From: Flavobacterium sp.
GTDB lineage: Bacteria; Bacteroidota; Bacteroidia; Flavobacteriales; Flavobacteriaceae
NCBI RefSeq assembly: GCF_028689845.1
Contig: NZ_JAQVCH010000003.1
Span: forward strand, 104,887-142,221
Direction of reading: 5' to 3'
DNA: 37,335 nt
Notes under the pieces: model-generated
Database searches by the model: none
Seen by the model: the letters and a program-made list of their open reading frames with translations, nothing else
Told to the model about the DNA's origin: nothing
Position numbers and translations under genes: made by a program
Shown here: one piece after another, positions 25,796 through 33,368 of the stretch
How positions within the stretch are numbered: the stretch's first letter is position 1
Layout of the letters: the number at the start of each line of letters is the position of its first letter

Positions 25796-26944
25796 ATGGT
25801 TTTTGATTTTTTAGAACCCGTTTCAGAAAATGTATTAGGTTTTGTAGAAAATCTAAACGGGCAAACCTTAGGCAGAAAAGTAGTGCTTCATACAGGAGCT
25901 GATTTTCCGGATTTGAGTTTTGCGAAAATTGCTTTGGTTGGTGTTTTGGATAATCGTGGAGCCGTTCAGGATAGTTTAGTTGATTTAGATTCGATTCGCA
26001 AAGAATTCTATTCTTTATATCCAGGTAACTGGGAATCGACGATTGTTGATTTAGGCAATATCCCTAAAGGAAACAAACAAGAAGACACCTATTTTGTAGT
26101 GGCTCAACTTGTAGCTGAACTAGTAAAAAAACAAATTGTACCTATTATAATAGGTGGGAGTCAAGATTTAACCTATGCCATTTATCGTGGCTATGATCAT
26201 TTAGATCAAATGGTTAATTTAACGGCAATTGATAGTCGTTTTGATTTTGGAAAAGATGAAACTTTGCATACGTCGACTTCTTATCTCTCTAAAATTATCA
26301 TCAATGAACCTACTAATTTATTTAATTATAGCAACATTGGGTTTCAAACCTATTATAATTCACAAGAAGAAATAGATTTAATAGAAAAATTATATTTTGA
26401 TTGTTATCGCTTGGGTGAAGTAGCAATTAATCCTAGCATGGCTGAGCCTGTTTTTAGAGATAGTGATTTAGTTTCGTTAGATTTAACATGCATTCAATCA
26501 GCAAACTCGGGAAATAATTATATATTTACACCGAATGGTTTTAACGGAAAAGAAATTTGTGCCTTAGCAAGATATGCTGGTTTAAGTGATAAAGTCTCTA
26601 GTTTTGGCCTTTTTAATCATCATAACTCGCAACAAGAAAGTGTTTTAATAGCACAAATTATTTGGTATTTTATTGAAGGATATAATTATAGATCTTTAGA
26701 ATTTCCTAATTTGAATAGAAATAACTTTTTAAAATATATAGTTCCGATTGACGATTTAGAATTAGTGTTTTTTAAAAGTCCCAAAACAGAAAGATGGTGG
26801 ATTGAAATACCATTTTTTTCAAATGTTAATAATAAATTAAAAAGAAATTCGTTATTGCCATGTATGCATGAAGATTATTTGCGAGCTTGCGACCAAGAAA
26901 TTCCTGACAGATGGTGGAAGGCACAACGAAAAGAATCATATTGA
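25796..26944 (+). CDS. Arginase/formimidoylglutamase-like protein with degenerate metal site
   Basis: A 382-residue protein of the ureohydrolase (arginase/agmatinase) fold, usually labelled formimidoylglutamase in relatives. The fold markers remain, but the manganese ligands are only half conserved. The GGxH motif is GGSQ (Gln123 for His); DxHxD is DSRFD (Asp146, Arg148 for His, Asp150); SxDxD is SLDLT (Asp229, Thr231 for Asp). Three of six ligands are therefore replaced, so hydrolase activity is unlikely. It starts three bases after topA and is followed by gldKLMN after about 200 bases. No hut genes are present. From memory, this order is conserved in Flavobacteria, suggesting a role tied to gliding/type IX secretion, but that is inference. 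The C-terminal half (about 300-382) is basic and aromatic (RWWIEIPFF, PDRWWKAQRK). Confidence 0.8.
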   Translation: MVFDFLEPVSENVLGFVENLNGQTLGRKVVLHTGADFPDLSFAKIALVGVLDNRGAVQDSLVDLDSIRKEFYSLYPGNWESTIVDLGNIPKGNKQEDTYFVVAQLVAELVKKQIVPIIIGGSQDLTYAIYRGYDHLDQMVNLTAIDSRFDFGKDETLHTSTSYLSKIIINEPTNLFNYSNIGFQTYYNSQEEIDLIEKLYFDCYRLGEVAINPSMAEPVFRDSDLVSLDLTCIQSANSGNNYIFTPNGFNGKEICALARYAGLSDKVSSFGLFNHHNSQQESVLIAQIIWYFIEGYNYRSLEFPNLNRNNFLKYIVPIDDLELVFFKSPKTERWWIEIPFFSNVNNKLKRNSLLPCMHEDYLRACDQEIPDRWWKAQRKESY

Positions 26945-27042
26945 TTGAAAGTAATAGATTACAAATTTTACATAAAGATGTATTTCATCGATAATATATG
27001 TATTTTGTCGACTTTTTTCTTTTTTCGTTTAAGGATTCTTAG

Positions 27043-27050
27043 TAGTTTTG
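27043..27050 (+). promoter_or_regulatory. Candidate -7 promoter box of the gldKLMN operon
   Basis: TAGTTTTG matches TANNTTTG and lies about 98 bases before the preferred gldK ATG, implying a long AT-rich leader. No TTG is seen 17-23 bases upstream, so the box is only a candidate. It is the best match in the 204-base gap between the arginase-like gene and gldK, which otherwise holds nothing recognisable. Confidence 0.4.
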
Positions 27051-27148
27051 ACTTGTAAATAAAAAACAGCATAAAAGATTGCATTTTAAAAAAATTATAA
27101 ATAGGTTTACGGCCTTAAAAATTCGAGTACATGATAACCCAAATTTAT

Positions 27149-28555
27149 ATGAAGAAGTTTATCGCATTATCAACTGTTTTAGTTGTATTGGCTAGTTGTG
27201 GTTCAAGCGACAAAGGTGAGCTTGTAGGAGTTCAAGGTAGAAAATGGCATCCAGAGAAACCTTATGGTATGACCTTGATTCCAGGAGGAGCCTATATCAT
27301 GGGTAAATCCGATGATGATCCTGCAAACGTTCAAGATGCTCCTACAAAAACTGTAACGGTTCGTTCATTCTATATGGATGAAACGGAAATCACGAATAGT
27401 GAATACAGACAATATGTAGAATGGGTCAAAGATTCCATTACGAGAATGAAATTAGCTGTCCTGGCCGATGAACTTGGTCAAACTTCTGCTACCGGTGGAG
27501 AAAAAGGCGGTGGAAAAAGAGGCGGTGGAAGCATTGGCGATTATGCATTTTCTGATGCAGATCCTGAAAAAATGACACCATACGATAAATATATGTATGA
27601 AAACTACTATAGTTTAGGTACAGATGATGATCCGTATGCTGGAAGAAGACTTAACAGAAAAGTAAAGTTGATTAAAGAAACTTCTAAGTATCCTGATGAA
27701 TACTATGTGGAAGTAATGGACTCAATGTATTTACCTGCAGCTGAATCATATAATGGTTTACGCACCATTAACGTGAATAAGTTAGAGTTTAGCTACACTT
27801 GGATGGATATTCAAGCGGCCGCTAAAGCAAAAACCGGTAAACGTTCTGATTTTATTAGAAAAGAAAAAGTAAAAGTATATCCTGATACAACTGCTTGGAT
27901 CAAAGATTTTGCTTACTCTTATAATGAGCCAATGCACAATGATTATTTTTGGCACCAAGCCTACAGTGATTATCCTGTAGTGGGTGTTTCTTGGAAGCAA
28001 GCTAAAGCATTTTGTGCTTGGAGAACTTTGAATAAAAATATTTATATTAAATCTAAAAAGAAAAAACAAGATTTAATTAATACGTTCCGTTTACCAACAG
28101 AGGCGGAGTGGGAATATGCCGCTCGTGGTGGTCTGCAATCTGCAACCTATCCTTGGGGAAGTAATTATGCTAAAAATGATAGAGGTTGTTATTTAGCAAA
28201 CTTCAAACCAAATAGAGGAGATTATGCTGCAGATGAAGCGTTATACACGGTTGAAGCAAAATCATACGAGCCAAACAATTATAACTTATACAACATGGCT
28301 GGTAACGTTTCAGAATGGACAGACTCCTCTTATGATGCTGCCTCTTATGAATATGTTTCAACAATGAACCCAACTGTGGGTGATTTGAAAAACAAACGTA
28401 AAGTTATCCGTGGAGGTTCATGGAAAGATGTGGCTTACTTCCTTCAAGTAAGTACAAGAGATTACGAATATGCAGATTCTGCTAGAAGTTACATTGGTTT
28501 CCGTACCGTACAAGATTATATGGGAACACAATCAACAGGGAACAGCAGAAGATAA
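27149..28555 (+). CDS. gldK: Gliding motility / type IX secretion lipoprotein GldK
   Basis: Outer-membrane lipoprotein forming, with GldN, the ring of the type IX secretion system. The ATG at 27149 gives 468 residues and a clean lipoprotein signal with lipobox VLASC (Cys17); the in-frame ATG at 27131 would add six residues before the signal. The body is an FGE-sulfatase (formylglycine-generating-enzyme-like) fold: MTLIPGGAYIMGKSDDD, FYMDETEITNSEYRQYVEW, YPVVGVSWKQAKAFCAWR, LPTEAEWEYAARGG, NMAGNVSEWTDSSYD and VIRGGSWKD. It is probably a structural relative and not an active oxidase. A Gly/Lys-rich insert at residues 115-129 is encoded by three 15-base units. It is first of the gldKLMN operon. 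Confidence 0.97.
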   Translation: MKKFIALSTVLVVLASCGSSDKGELVGVQGRKWHPEKPYGMTLIPGGAYIMGKSDDDPANVQDAPTKTVTVRSFYMDETEITNSEYRQYVEWVKDSITRMKLAVLADELGQTSATGGEKGGGKRGGGSIGDYAFSDADPEKMTPYDKYMYENYYSLGTDDDPYAGRRLNRKVKLIKETSKYPDEYYVEVMDSMYLPAAESYNGLRTINVNKLEFSYTWMDIQAAAKAKTGKRSDFIRKEKVKVYPDTTAWIKDFAYSYNEPMHNDYFWHQAYSDYPVVGVSWKQAKAFCAWRTLNKNIYIKSKKKKQDLINTFRLPTEAEWEYAARGGLQSATYPWGSNYAKNDRGCYLANFKPNRGDYAADEALYTVEAKSYEPNNYNLYNMAGNVSEWTDSSYDAASYEYVSTMNPTVGDLKNKRKVIRGGSWKDVAYFLQVSTRDYEYADSARSYIGFRTVQDYMGTQSTGNSRR

Positions 28556-28612
28556 ATTAGAATTATTAACCAACTTTATATAATTAACTTAACTAACTAA
28601 ATTTTTATTATT

Positions 28613-29251
28613 ATGGCAATTTTAAGTAAAAAAACAATGAATTTTGCTTATGGAATGGGTGCTGCGGTTGTAATCGTAGGAGCTCTATTCAAAATTATTC
28701 ACTTTGAAATCGGACCACTAACCGGGAACGTCATGTTAACTATTGGTCTTGTAACGGAGGCTATCATTTTTGCTCTTTCTGCTTTTGAACCAGTAGACAC
28801 TGATTTAGACTGGTCTTTAGTATATCCTGAATTAGCTGGTGGCGATGCTAAATCAAACAAATCAGTTAAAGAAGATGCTCAAGGATTGTTATCTCAAAAA
28901 TTAGATGCAATGTTGAAAGATGCTAAATTAGACGGCGAATTAATGGCTAGTTTAGGAAACAGTATCAGAAATTTTGAATCAGCTGCAAAAGGAATTGCTC
29001 CTACAGTTGACTCAATGGTAGGTCAGAAAAAATATAGCGAAGAGTTGTCTATGGCTGCTGCTCAAATGGAATCATTAAATAGTTTGTACAAAGTACAATT
29101 AGAAAGTGCTACTAGAAATGCAGAAGCTAACAAAGAAATCGCTGATAACGCATCTAAATTAAAAGATCAAATGCAAGCAATGACTGCTAATATCGCATCC
29201 TTAAACAATGTTTATGGAGGTATGTTGTCTGCAATGGGAAATAAAGGATAA
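28613..29251 (+). CDS. gldL: Gliding motility / type IX secretion motor protein GldL
   Basis: Inner-membrane stator-like subunit that, with GldM, converts proton-motive force into movement driving type IX secretion and gliding. The 212-residue protein has two membrane helices near the N-terminus (about residues 10-30 and 37-57). Polar residues that line the proposed proton path in F. johnsoniae GldL fall at the same numbers: Tyr13, Lys27, His30 and Glu49. The remainder (about 60-212) is a soluble helical, coiled-coil-like cytoplasmic domain. It lies 57 bases after gldK. Confidence 0.97.
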   Translation: MAILSKKTMNFAYGMGAAVVIVGALFKIIHFEIGPLTGNVMLTIGLVTEAIIFALSAFEPVDTDLDWSLVYPELAGGDAKSNKSVKEDAQGLLSQKLDAMLKDAKLDGELMASLGNSIRNFESAAKGIAPTVDSMVGQKKYSEELSMAAAQMESLNSLYKVQLESATRNAEANKEIADNASKLKDQMQAMTANIASLNNVYGGMLSAMGNKG

Positions 29252-29297
29252 TTAGTTTTATCAATTTAATACAAACTAACAAAACTAATTAGAAAAA

Positions 29298-30839
29298 ATG
29301 GCAGGAGGAAAATTAACCCCTAGACAGAAGATGATTAACCTGATGTACTTGGTTTTCATCGCAATGTTGGCATTAAATATGTCAAAAGAAGTACTTTCAG
29401 CATTTGGATTGATGAATGAAAAATTCGAAGATTCAAACACTGCTGCAGTTGCTTCTAATGCTCAAATGTTAAGTAGCTTAGACCAAAAAGCCTCAGAGGC
29501 TGGCGGTGAATTTGCTACTGCTGCAACAACAGCACACAAAGTAGAAAAAATCACTAAAGCTTTCTATGATTACATCGCTGCATTAAAAACAGATGTGTTA
29601 ACAGGAACTGAAGTGGACGAGGAAACAGGAAAGTTACCTTATGAGGCAATGGATAAAGCAGACAATATTGATCATTTGTGGTTTAGCCCATCGGGTTATT
29701 CTCCAAAAGGACAAGAAATCATGACTACCATTGAAAAATATAAAACAGACATGAAAGCAGCTTTGGGAACTAACAAAAAATTAAGTTCTATTGTTGCTGA
29801 AGTAGATAACAAATTTGATTTAGCTAAAGTTAAAAACAAAGATGGAGTACAAATTGATTATCTAGATTACCACTTTAAAGGTTTTCCTGCTATCGCTTCA
29901 TTAGCTAAGCTTTCTGCTTGGCAAGGTGATATTAAAAAAGCTGAAACAGATGTCTATAATACATTGTTAGGAAAAGCGGCTGTAGCTGCTGCTTCTTACA
30001 GTAATTATCAAGCAATTGTGGTTTTAGATAAAAATGCATATTTTCAAGGAGAAACAGTTACTGGTAAAGTAGTATTAGGTCGTTATGATGCGAATACAAC
30101 ACCAACTAAATTCGTCGGTCCTGGTAAAATTGAAAATGGTCAAGCAGTTATCTCTTTAACAGCGGGTGCTGTGGGTGAGCAAAATATCAACGGACAATTT
30201 AGCTTTATGGAAGATGGAAAAGAAATTCCATTAAAATTTGAAGGTAAGTATGTAGTAGTTCCTCAACCAAAAGAAGCTACTATTTCTGCTGATAAAATGA
30301 ATGTGGTTTATCGTGGGGTTGTTAACCCAATGACTATTTCGTTTGCTGGAGTTTCCGATGTAGATGTTACGGCATCAGCACCTGGTTTATCTAGAGGAAG
30401 TGGTGTTGGTAAATACAACATGAGTCCAGGTCAAGGTACTGAGGCAGTTATCAATGTAACAGCTAAATTACCGGGTGGAAAATCAGCTAGTTCTAAAAAA
30501 GTATTCCGTATCAAAGGTATTCCTGCTCCGGTAGGTGCTATTGGTGGTGAAATGTATTCTGTTAAAGGAGCAAAATCTAGATTAGAGGTTTCACAAGTAA
30601 TGGCTAAATTACCAGATTTTGATTTTGATGTGCAGTTAAATGTAACAGCATTCACGTTTAAAGTGCCTGGTCAAGCTGCAGTTATTGTTTCTGGCGATAG
30701 AGTTAATGCTCAATGTAAAGCGGCCTTAGCAAGAGCTGGAAGAGGTGATGTAGTAACTATTTCTGATATTAAAACACAATTAGTGGGTTCTTCTATCATG
30801 TTACCAAGAACTGCTCCAGTAATTTATGAAATACAATAA
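29298..30839 (+). CDS. gldM: Gliding motility / type IX secretion motor protein GldM
   Basis: Inner-membrane-anchored protein spanning the periplasm as a dimeric shaft from the GldL motor to the GldK/GldN ring. The 513-residue protein starts MAGGKLTPRQKMINLMYLVF: Arg9 is the residue proposed to pair with GldL Glu49, and a single membrane helix occupies about residues 14-33. Four periplasmic domains follow: a helical D1 (about 40-220), then beta-rich D2-D4 with the conserved tail VVTISDIKTQLVGS and ARTAP-like LPRTAPVIYEIQ ending. Length matches GldM/PorM. It lies 46 bases after gldL. Confidence 0.97.
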   Translation: MAGGKLTPRQKMINLMYLVFIAMLALNMSKEVLSAFGLMNEKFEDSNTAAVASNAQMLSSLDQKASEAGGEFATAATTAHKVEKITKAFYDYIAALKTDVLTGTEVDEETGKLPYEAMDKADNIDHLWFSPSGYSPKGQEIMTTIEKYKTDMKAALGTNKKLSSIVAEVDNKFDLAKVKNKDGVQIDYLDYHFKGFPAIASLAKLSAWQGDIKKAETDVYNTLLGKAAVAAASYSNYQAIVVLDKNAYFQGETVTGKVVLGRYDANTTPTKFVGPGKIENGQAVISLTAGAVGEQNINGQFSFMEDGKEIPLKFEGKYVVVPQPKEATISADKMNVVYRGVVNPMTISFAGVSDVDVTASAPGLSRGSGVGKYNMSPGQGTEAVINVTAKLPGGKSASSKKVFRIKGIPAPVGAIGGEMYSVKGAKSRLEVSQVMAKLPDFDFDVQLNVTAFTFKVPGQAAVIVSGDRVNAQCKAALARAGRGDVVTISDIKTQLVGSSIMLPRTAPVIYEIQ

Positions 30840-30889
30840 TTAAGTCTAATTTTCGTTATTCCCTTAAGTTAACCTACAAATTATACACA

Positions 30890-31804
30890 ATGAAAATGAA
30901 TAAAGTTTTAGCCCTATTTTCGGTTTTTATGCTTACTCAAATGAGTTTTGCACAATCGAATTTATTAAATGCTAAGTCTCCTAGTGAAATTGGCAAAAAA
31001 ACAGCAGCCCAAGAAGAAAGTGATAACGACAAACCACTTCAATATGGTTATGTTGCCGATAGAGATGTATTGATGGGTAAAATGGTTTGGGAAATCATCG
31101 ATTTAGATGAACGAATCAACTTTCCGTTATACTTCCCGATTGACACAGCAAATATTGGTAAAGACAGACGTTCATTATTCGATGTGTTGATTAAAGAGAT
31201 TAAAAATGGTCGAATTACAGAAGTGTACTATGATGATTATTTTAATACTAAAAAATCATTAAAAGACATGTCTTCTTCGTTCACGTATATCGATACAACC
31301 AATGCTGGTCGTGAAGAAATTAATACCTATTATGATGATTATAAATCTGGTGCTAAAGTTTTAGATCCCCAGTATATCGACAAGAGAGAATTAACTTCTA
31401 TCGATGTATCAGGATATAAAATCAAAGGATATTGGTATTTTGACAAACGTCAAGGTGAAATGAAATACCGTTTATTAGGTATTTGTCCAGTATCTCCAGA
31501 AGCTCGTGAAATTGGAGTTGAGAATCCAGACGTAATCGAATTATTTTGGGTTTATTTCCCGTCAATTCGTGATGTGTTACATGAGTGGAAAGCATTTAAT
31601 AACGAAAATTCTGCTATGCCAATGACCTTTGACCATTTGTTGAATTCACGCCGATTTAGTGGAGTAATTTACAAAGAAGAAAATGTGTATGGCGACAGAC
31701 AAATTCAAGAATACATGCGAGATAATGCCTTAAATCAACTGTTAGAATCTGAAAGAGTTAAAGAAAAAATCAGAGACTTTGAGCAAGATATGTGGAATTA
31801 CTAA
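30890..31804 (+). CDS. gldN: Gliding motility / type IX secretion protein GldN
   Basis: Periplasmic/outer-membrane-ring component (PorN homologue) that binds GldK and the periplasmic end of GldM. The 304-residue protein has a signal peptide ending SFAQ (about residue 22). Typical GldN motifs are the KPLQYGYVADRDVLMGKMVW start of the mature fold, IDLDERINFPLYFP, DVLIKEIKNGRITEVYYDD, IKGYWYFDKRQGEMKYR and RDVLHEWKAFN. The ATG at 30890 and one two codons later are equally plausible. It is last of the operon, ending 18 bases before a strong terminator. Confidence 0.96.
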   Translation: MKMNKVLALFSVFMLTQMSFAQSNLLNAKSPSEIGKKTAAQEESDNDKPLQYGYVADRDVLMGKMVWEIIDLDERINFPLYFPIDTANIGKDRRSLFDVLIKEIKNGRITEVYYDDYFNTKKSLKDMSSSFTYIDTTNAGREEINTYYDDYKSGAKVLDPQYIDKRELTSIDVSGYKIKGYWYFDKRQGEMKYRLLGICPVSPEAREIGVENPDVIELFWVYFPSIRDVLHEWKAFNNENSAMPMTFDHLLNSRRFSGVIYKEENVYGDRQIQEYMRDNALNQLLESERVKEKIRDFEQDMWNY

Positions 31805-31821
31805 GCATAAAATAAATAATC

Positions 31822-31853
31822 AAAAAACTCTTACTGTCAAGTAAGAGTTTTTT
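31822..31853 (+). terminator. Rho-independent terminator of the gldKLMN operon
   Basis: A perfect 13-base-pair stem (31822-31834 with 31841-31853) encloses the six-base loop TGTCAA and is followed by a T-rich tract. It is the strongest plus-strand terminator in the window. Its last base begins a promoter-like TATTTTTG. Confidence 0.9.
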
Positions 31854-31860
31854 ATTTTTG
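31853..31860 (+). promoter_or_regulatory. Candidate -7 box of the FAD oxidoreductase gene, embedded in the terminator tail
   Basis: TATTTTTG matches TANNTTTG and ends four bases before the ATG at 31865. A -33 TTG would have to lie within the terminator hairpin and is not seen. If real, the transcript would be essentially leaderless. Confidence 0.3.
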
Positions 31861-31864
31861 TGAG

Positions 31865-32917
31865 ATGAAAGATTATTTAATTGTCGGTTGCGGTTTAGCT
31901 GGTATTGCTTTTGCAGAAATTGCACTACAGCATCAAAAAACTATTTCGGTTTTTGAAAATTATTCTCAAAACTCCTCAAAAGTTGCGGGGGGTTTATATA
32001 ATCCAGTAATTCTAAAACGTTTTTCAGAAGTATGGAACGCCCAAGAACAGCTTCAGTTACTTCAGGTGTTTTACCAAGGACTTGAACAAAAACTTAAGTC
32101 AAAGTTCGATTTTCCTGTACCTATTTTTCGTAAAATATATTCTGTTCAAGAACAAAATAATTGGGTTCTTGCTACTGATAAACTAAATTTAGCACCTTTT
32201 TTATCTCCCGATATTAAGCACATCAAATATAACGGTATCGATTCCCCTTTTGGATACGGCGAAGTTCTCCAATCAGGTTATGTGGATACGAATTTATTAC
32301 TTCAAAAATACCAAGCTTATTTAACTGAGTTACATCTTTTAAATCAAGAATCAATTGATTATAGCCAATTGAAAATACATGCTGATTATGTTTCCTACCA
32401 AGACGAACAATACAAAGAAGTAGTTTTTGCAGAAGGATTTGGAATTCATGCTAATCCTTTTTTTTCTTGTTTACCACTTGATGGAACAAAAGGCGAATTA
32501 ATAGTTATAAAAGCTCCAGATTTAAAGTTGGACGCAATTATTAAGTCGTCTGTTTTTATTCTTCCAATCGGGAATGATTTATATAAAGTAGGAGCAACTT
32601 ATAATTGGCAAGATAAAACAGCCACCCCAACAGAAGCTGGAAAAAACGAATTGCTAACACATTTAAAAAATTTACTTCATTCTGAATTTGAAGTGATAGA
32701 CCATTTGGCTGGCGTAAGACCTACTGTAAAGGACAGAAGGCCTCTCGTGGGAACTCACCCAAGTTTTTCAAGACTGCATGTGTTAAACGGGCTAGGAACG
32801 CGTGGAGTAATGCTCGCTCCTTCTATGGCCCAAAGTTTGTATGATAAAATTGAAAATCAAACCCCACTTTCATTAGAAATCGATATTCAACGATTAAAAA
32901 AAATTAATTGGACGTAG
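31865..32917 (+). CDS. FAD-dependent oxidoreductase of the DAO family
   Basis: A 350-residue flavoprotein with an N-terminal Rossmann dinucleotide-binding motif VGCGLAGIAFAE (Gly8, Gly10, Gly13) and the C-terminal DAO-family signature: LAGVRPTVKDRRPLVG followed by LNGLGTRGVMLAPSMAQ, where the flavin is bound again. It resembles the oxidase part of the MnmC/glycine-oxidase branch. The substrate is not readable, but a small amine or amino acid is likely. There is no signal peptide. The 3' end overlaps the convergent DUF983 gene by 14 bases. Confidence 0.88.
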   Translation: MKDYLIVGCGLAGIAFAEIALQHQKTISVFENYSQNSSKVAGGLYNPVILKRFSEVWNAQEQLQLLQVFYQGLEQKLKSKFDFPVPIFRKIYSVQEQNNWVLATDKLNLAPFLSPDIKHIKYNGIDSPFGYGEVLQSGYVDTNLLLQKYQAYLTELHLLNQESIDYSQLKIHADYVSYQDEQYKEVVFAEGFGIHANPFFSCLPLDGTKGELIVIKAPDLKLDAIIKSSVFILPIGNDLYKVGATYNWQDKTATPTEAGKNELLTHLKNLLHSEFEVIDHLAGVRPTVKDRRPLVGTHPSFSRLHVLNGLGTRGVMLAPSMAQSLYDKIENQTPLSLEIDIQRLKKINWT

Positions 32918-33302
32918 ATTTGTGTTTTTCCCAATCTTTGTCAAAATGAATAAACATATTAATCCAAATATTTCTAGAAAGACGTAATGTTACAGGATAC
33001 GTTAAAATTAAAGTAATCACAATGGCAATAAACGAATGAAGTAAGCCTAATCCTACAAAGACATTGGCTATGATAAAAGACGCTACCCCAAAGGCAATAC
33101 TCACCCCATAACTAACATACATAGCTCCATAAAAAAAGGAAGGTTCCAATTTATAACGGGTCGCACAATGACTGCATTTTTCATGCATATCAAATATCGT
33201 CCCTAATTTATAAGGGTTTTTCTCCACATACATACTTTCTTCTTGGCATTTAGGACAACTTCCTGTTAAAATGCTATTCAATTTGGATCCTTTTTTTAAC
33301 AT
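32904..33302 (-). CDS. DUF983 family membrane protein with two CxxC zinc motifs
   Basis: A 132-residue protein of unknown function. The N-terminal soluble part has two CxxC pairs, CPKC (Cys16/Cys19) and CSHC (Cys43/Cys46), forming a probable zinc ribbon. Two membrane helices follow (about 60-82 and 85-105), with a basic C-terminal end. Architecture and the motif TGSCPKC match DUF983. ATG at 33300-33302 is preferred over the TTG two codons upstream. A full TTG/TANNTTTG promoter lies 17 bases upstream and diverges from the ABC-F gene. Confidence 0.85.
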   Translation of the reverse strand: MLKKGSKLNSILTGSCPKCQEESMYVEKNPYKLGTIFDMHEKCSHCATRYKLEPSFFYGAMYVSYGVSIAFGVASFIIANVFVGLGLLHSFIAIVITLILTYPVTLRLSRNIWINMFIHFDKDWEKHKSTSN

Positions 33303-33319
33303 TTGCAAAAAATTTTATA

Positions 33320-33347
33320 CAAAGGTATCTTTTTACTTATCTACCAA
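33320..33347 (-). promoter_or_regulatory. Bacteroidota-type promoter of the DUF983 gene
   Basis: On the minus strand TTG (33345-33347), 17 bases, then TACCTTTG (33320-33327), within the consensus spacing. The -7 box ends 17 bases before the ATG. The promoter lies within the 66-base gap shared with the divergent ABC-F gene. Confidence 0.6.
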
Positions 33348-33368
33348 TGTAACTTATGTAACAAAATT

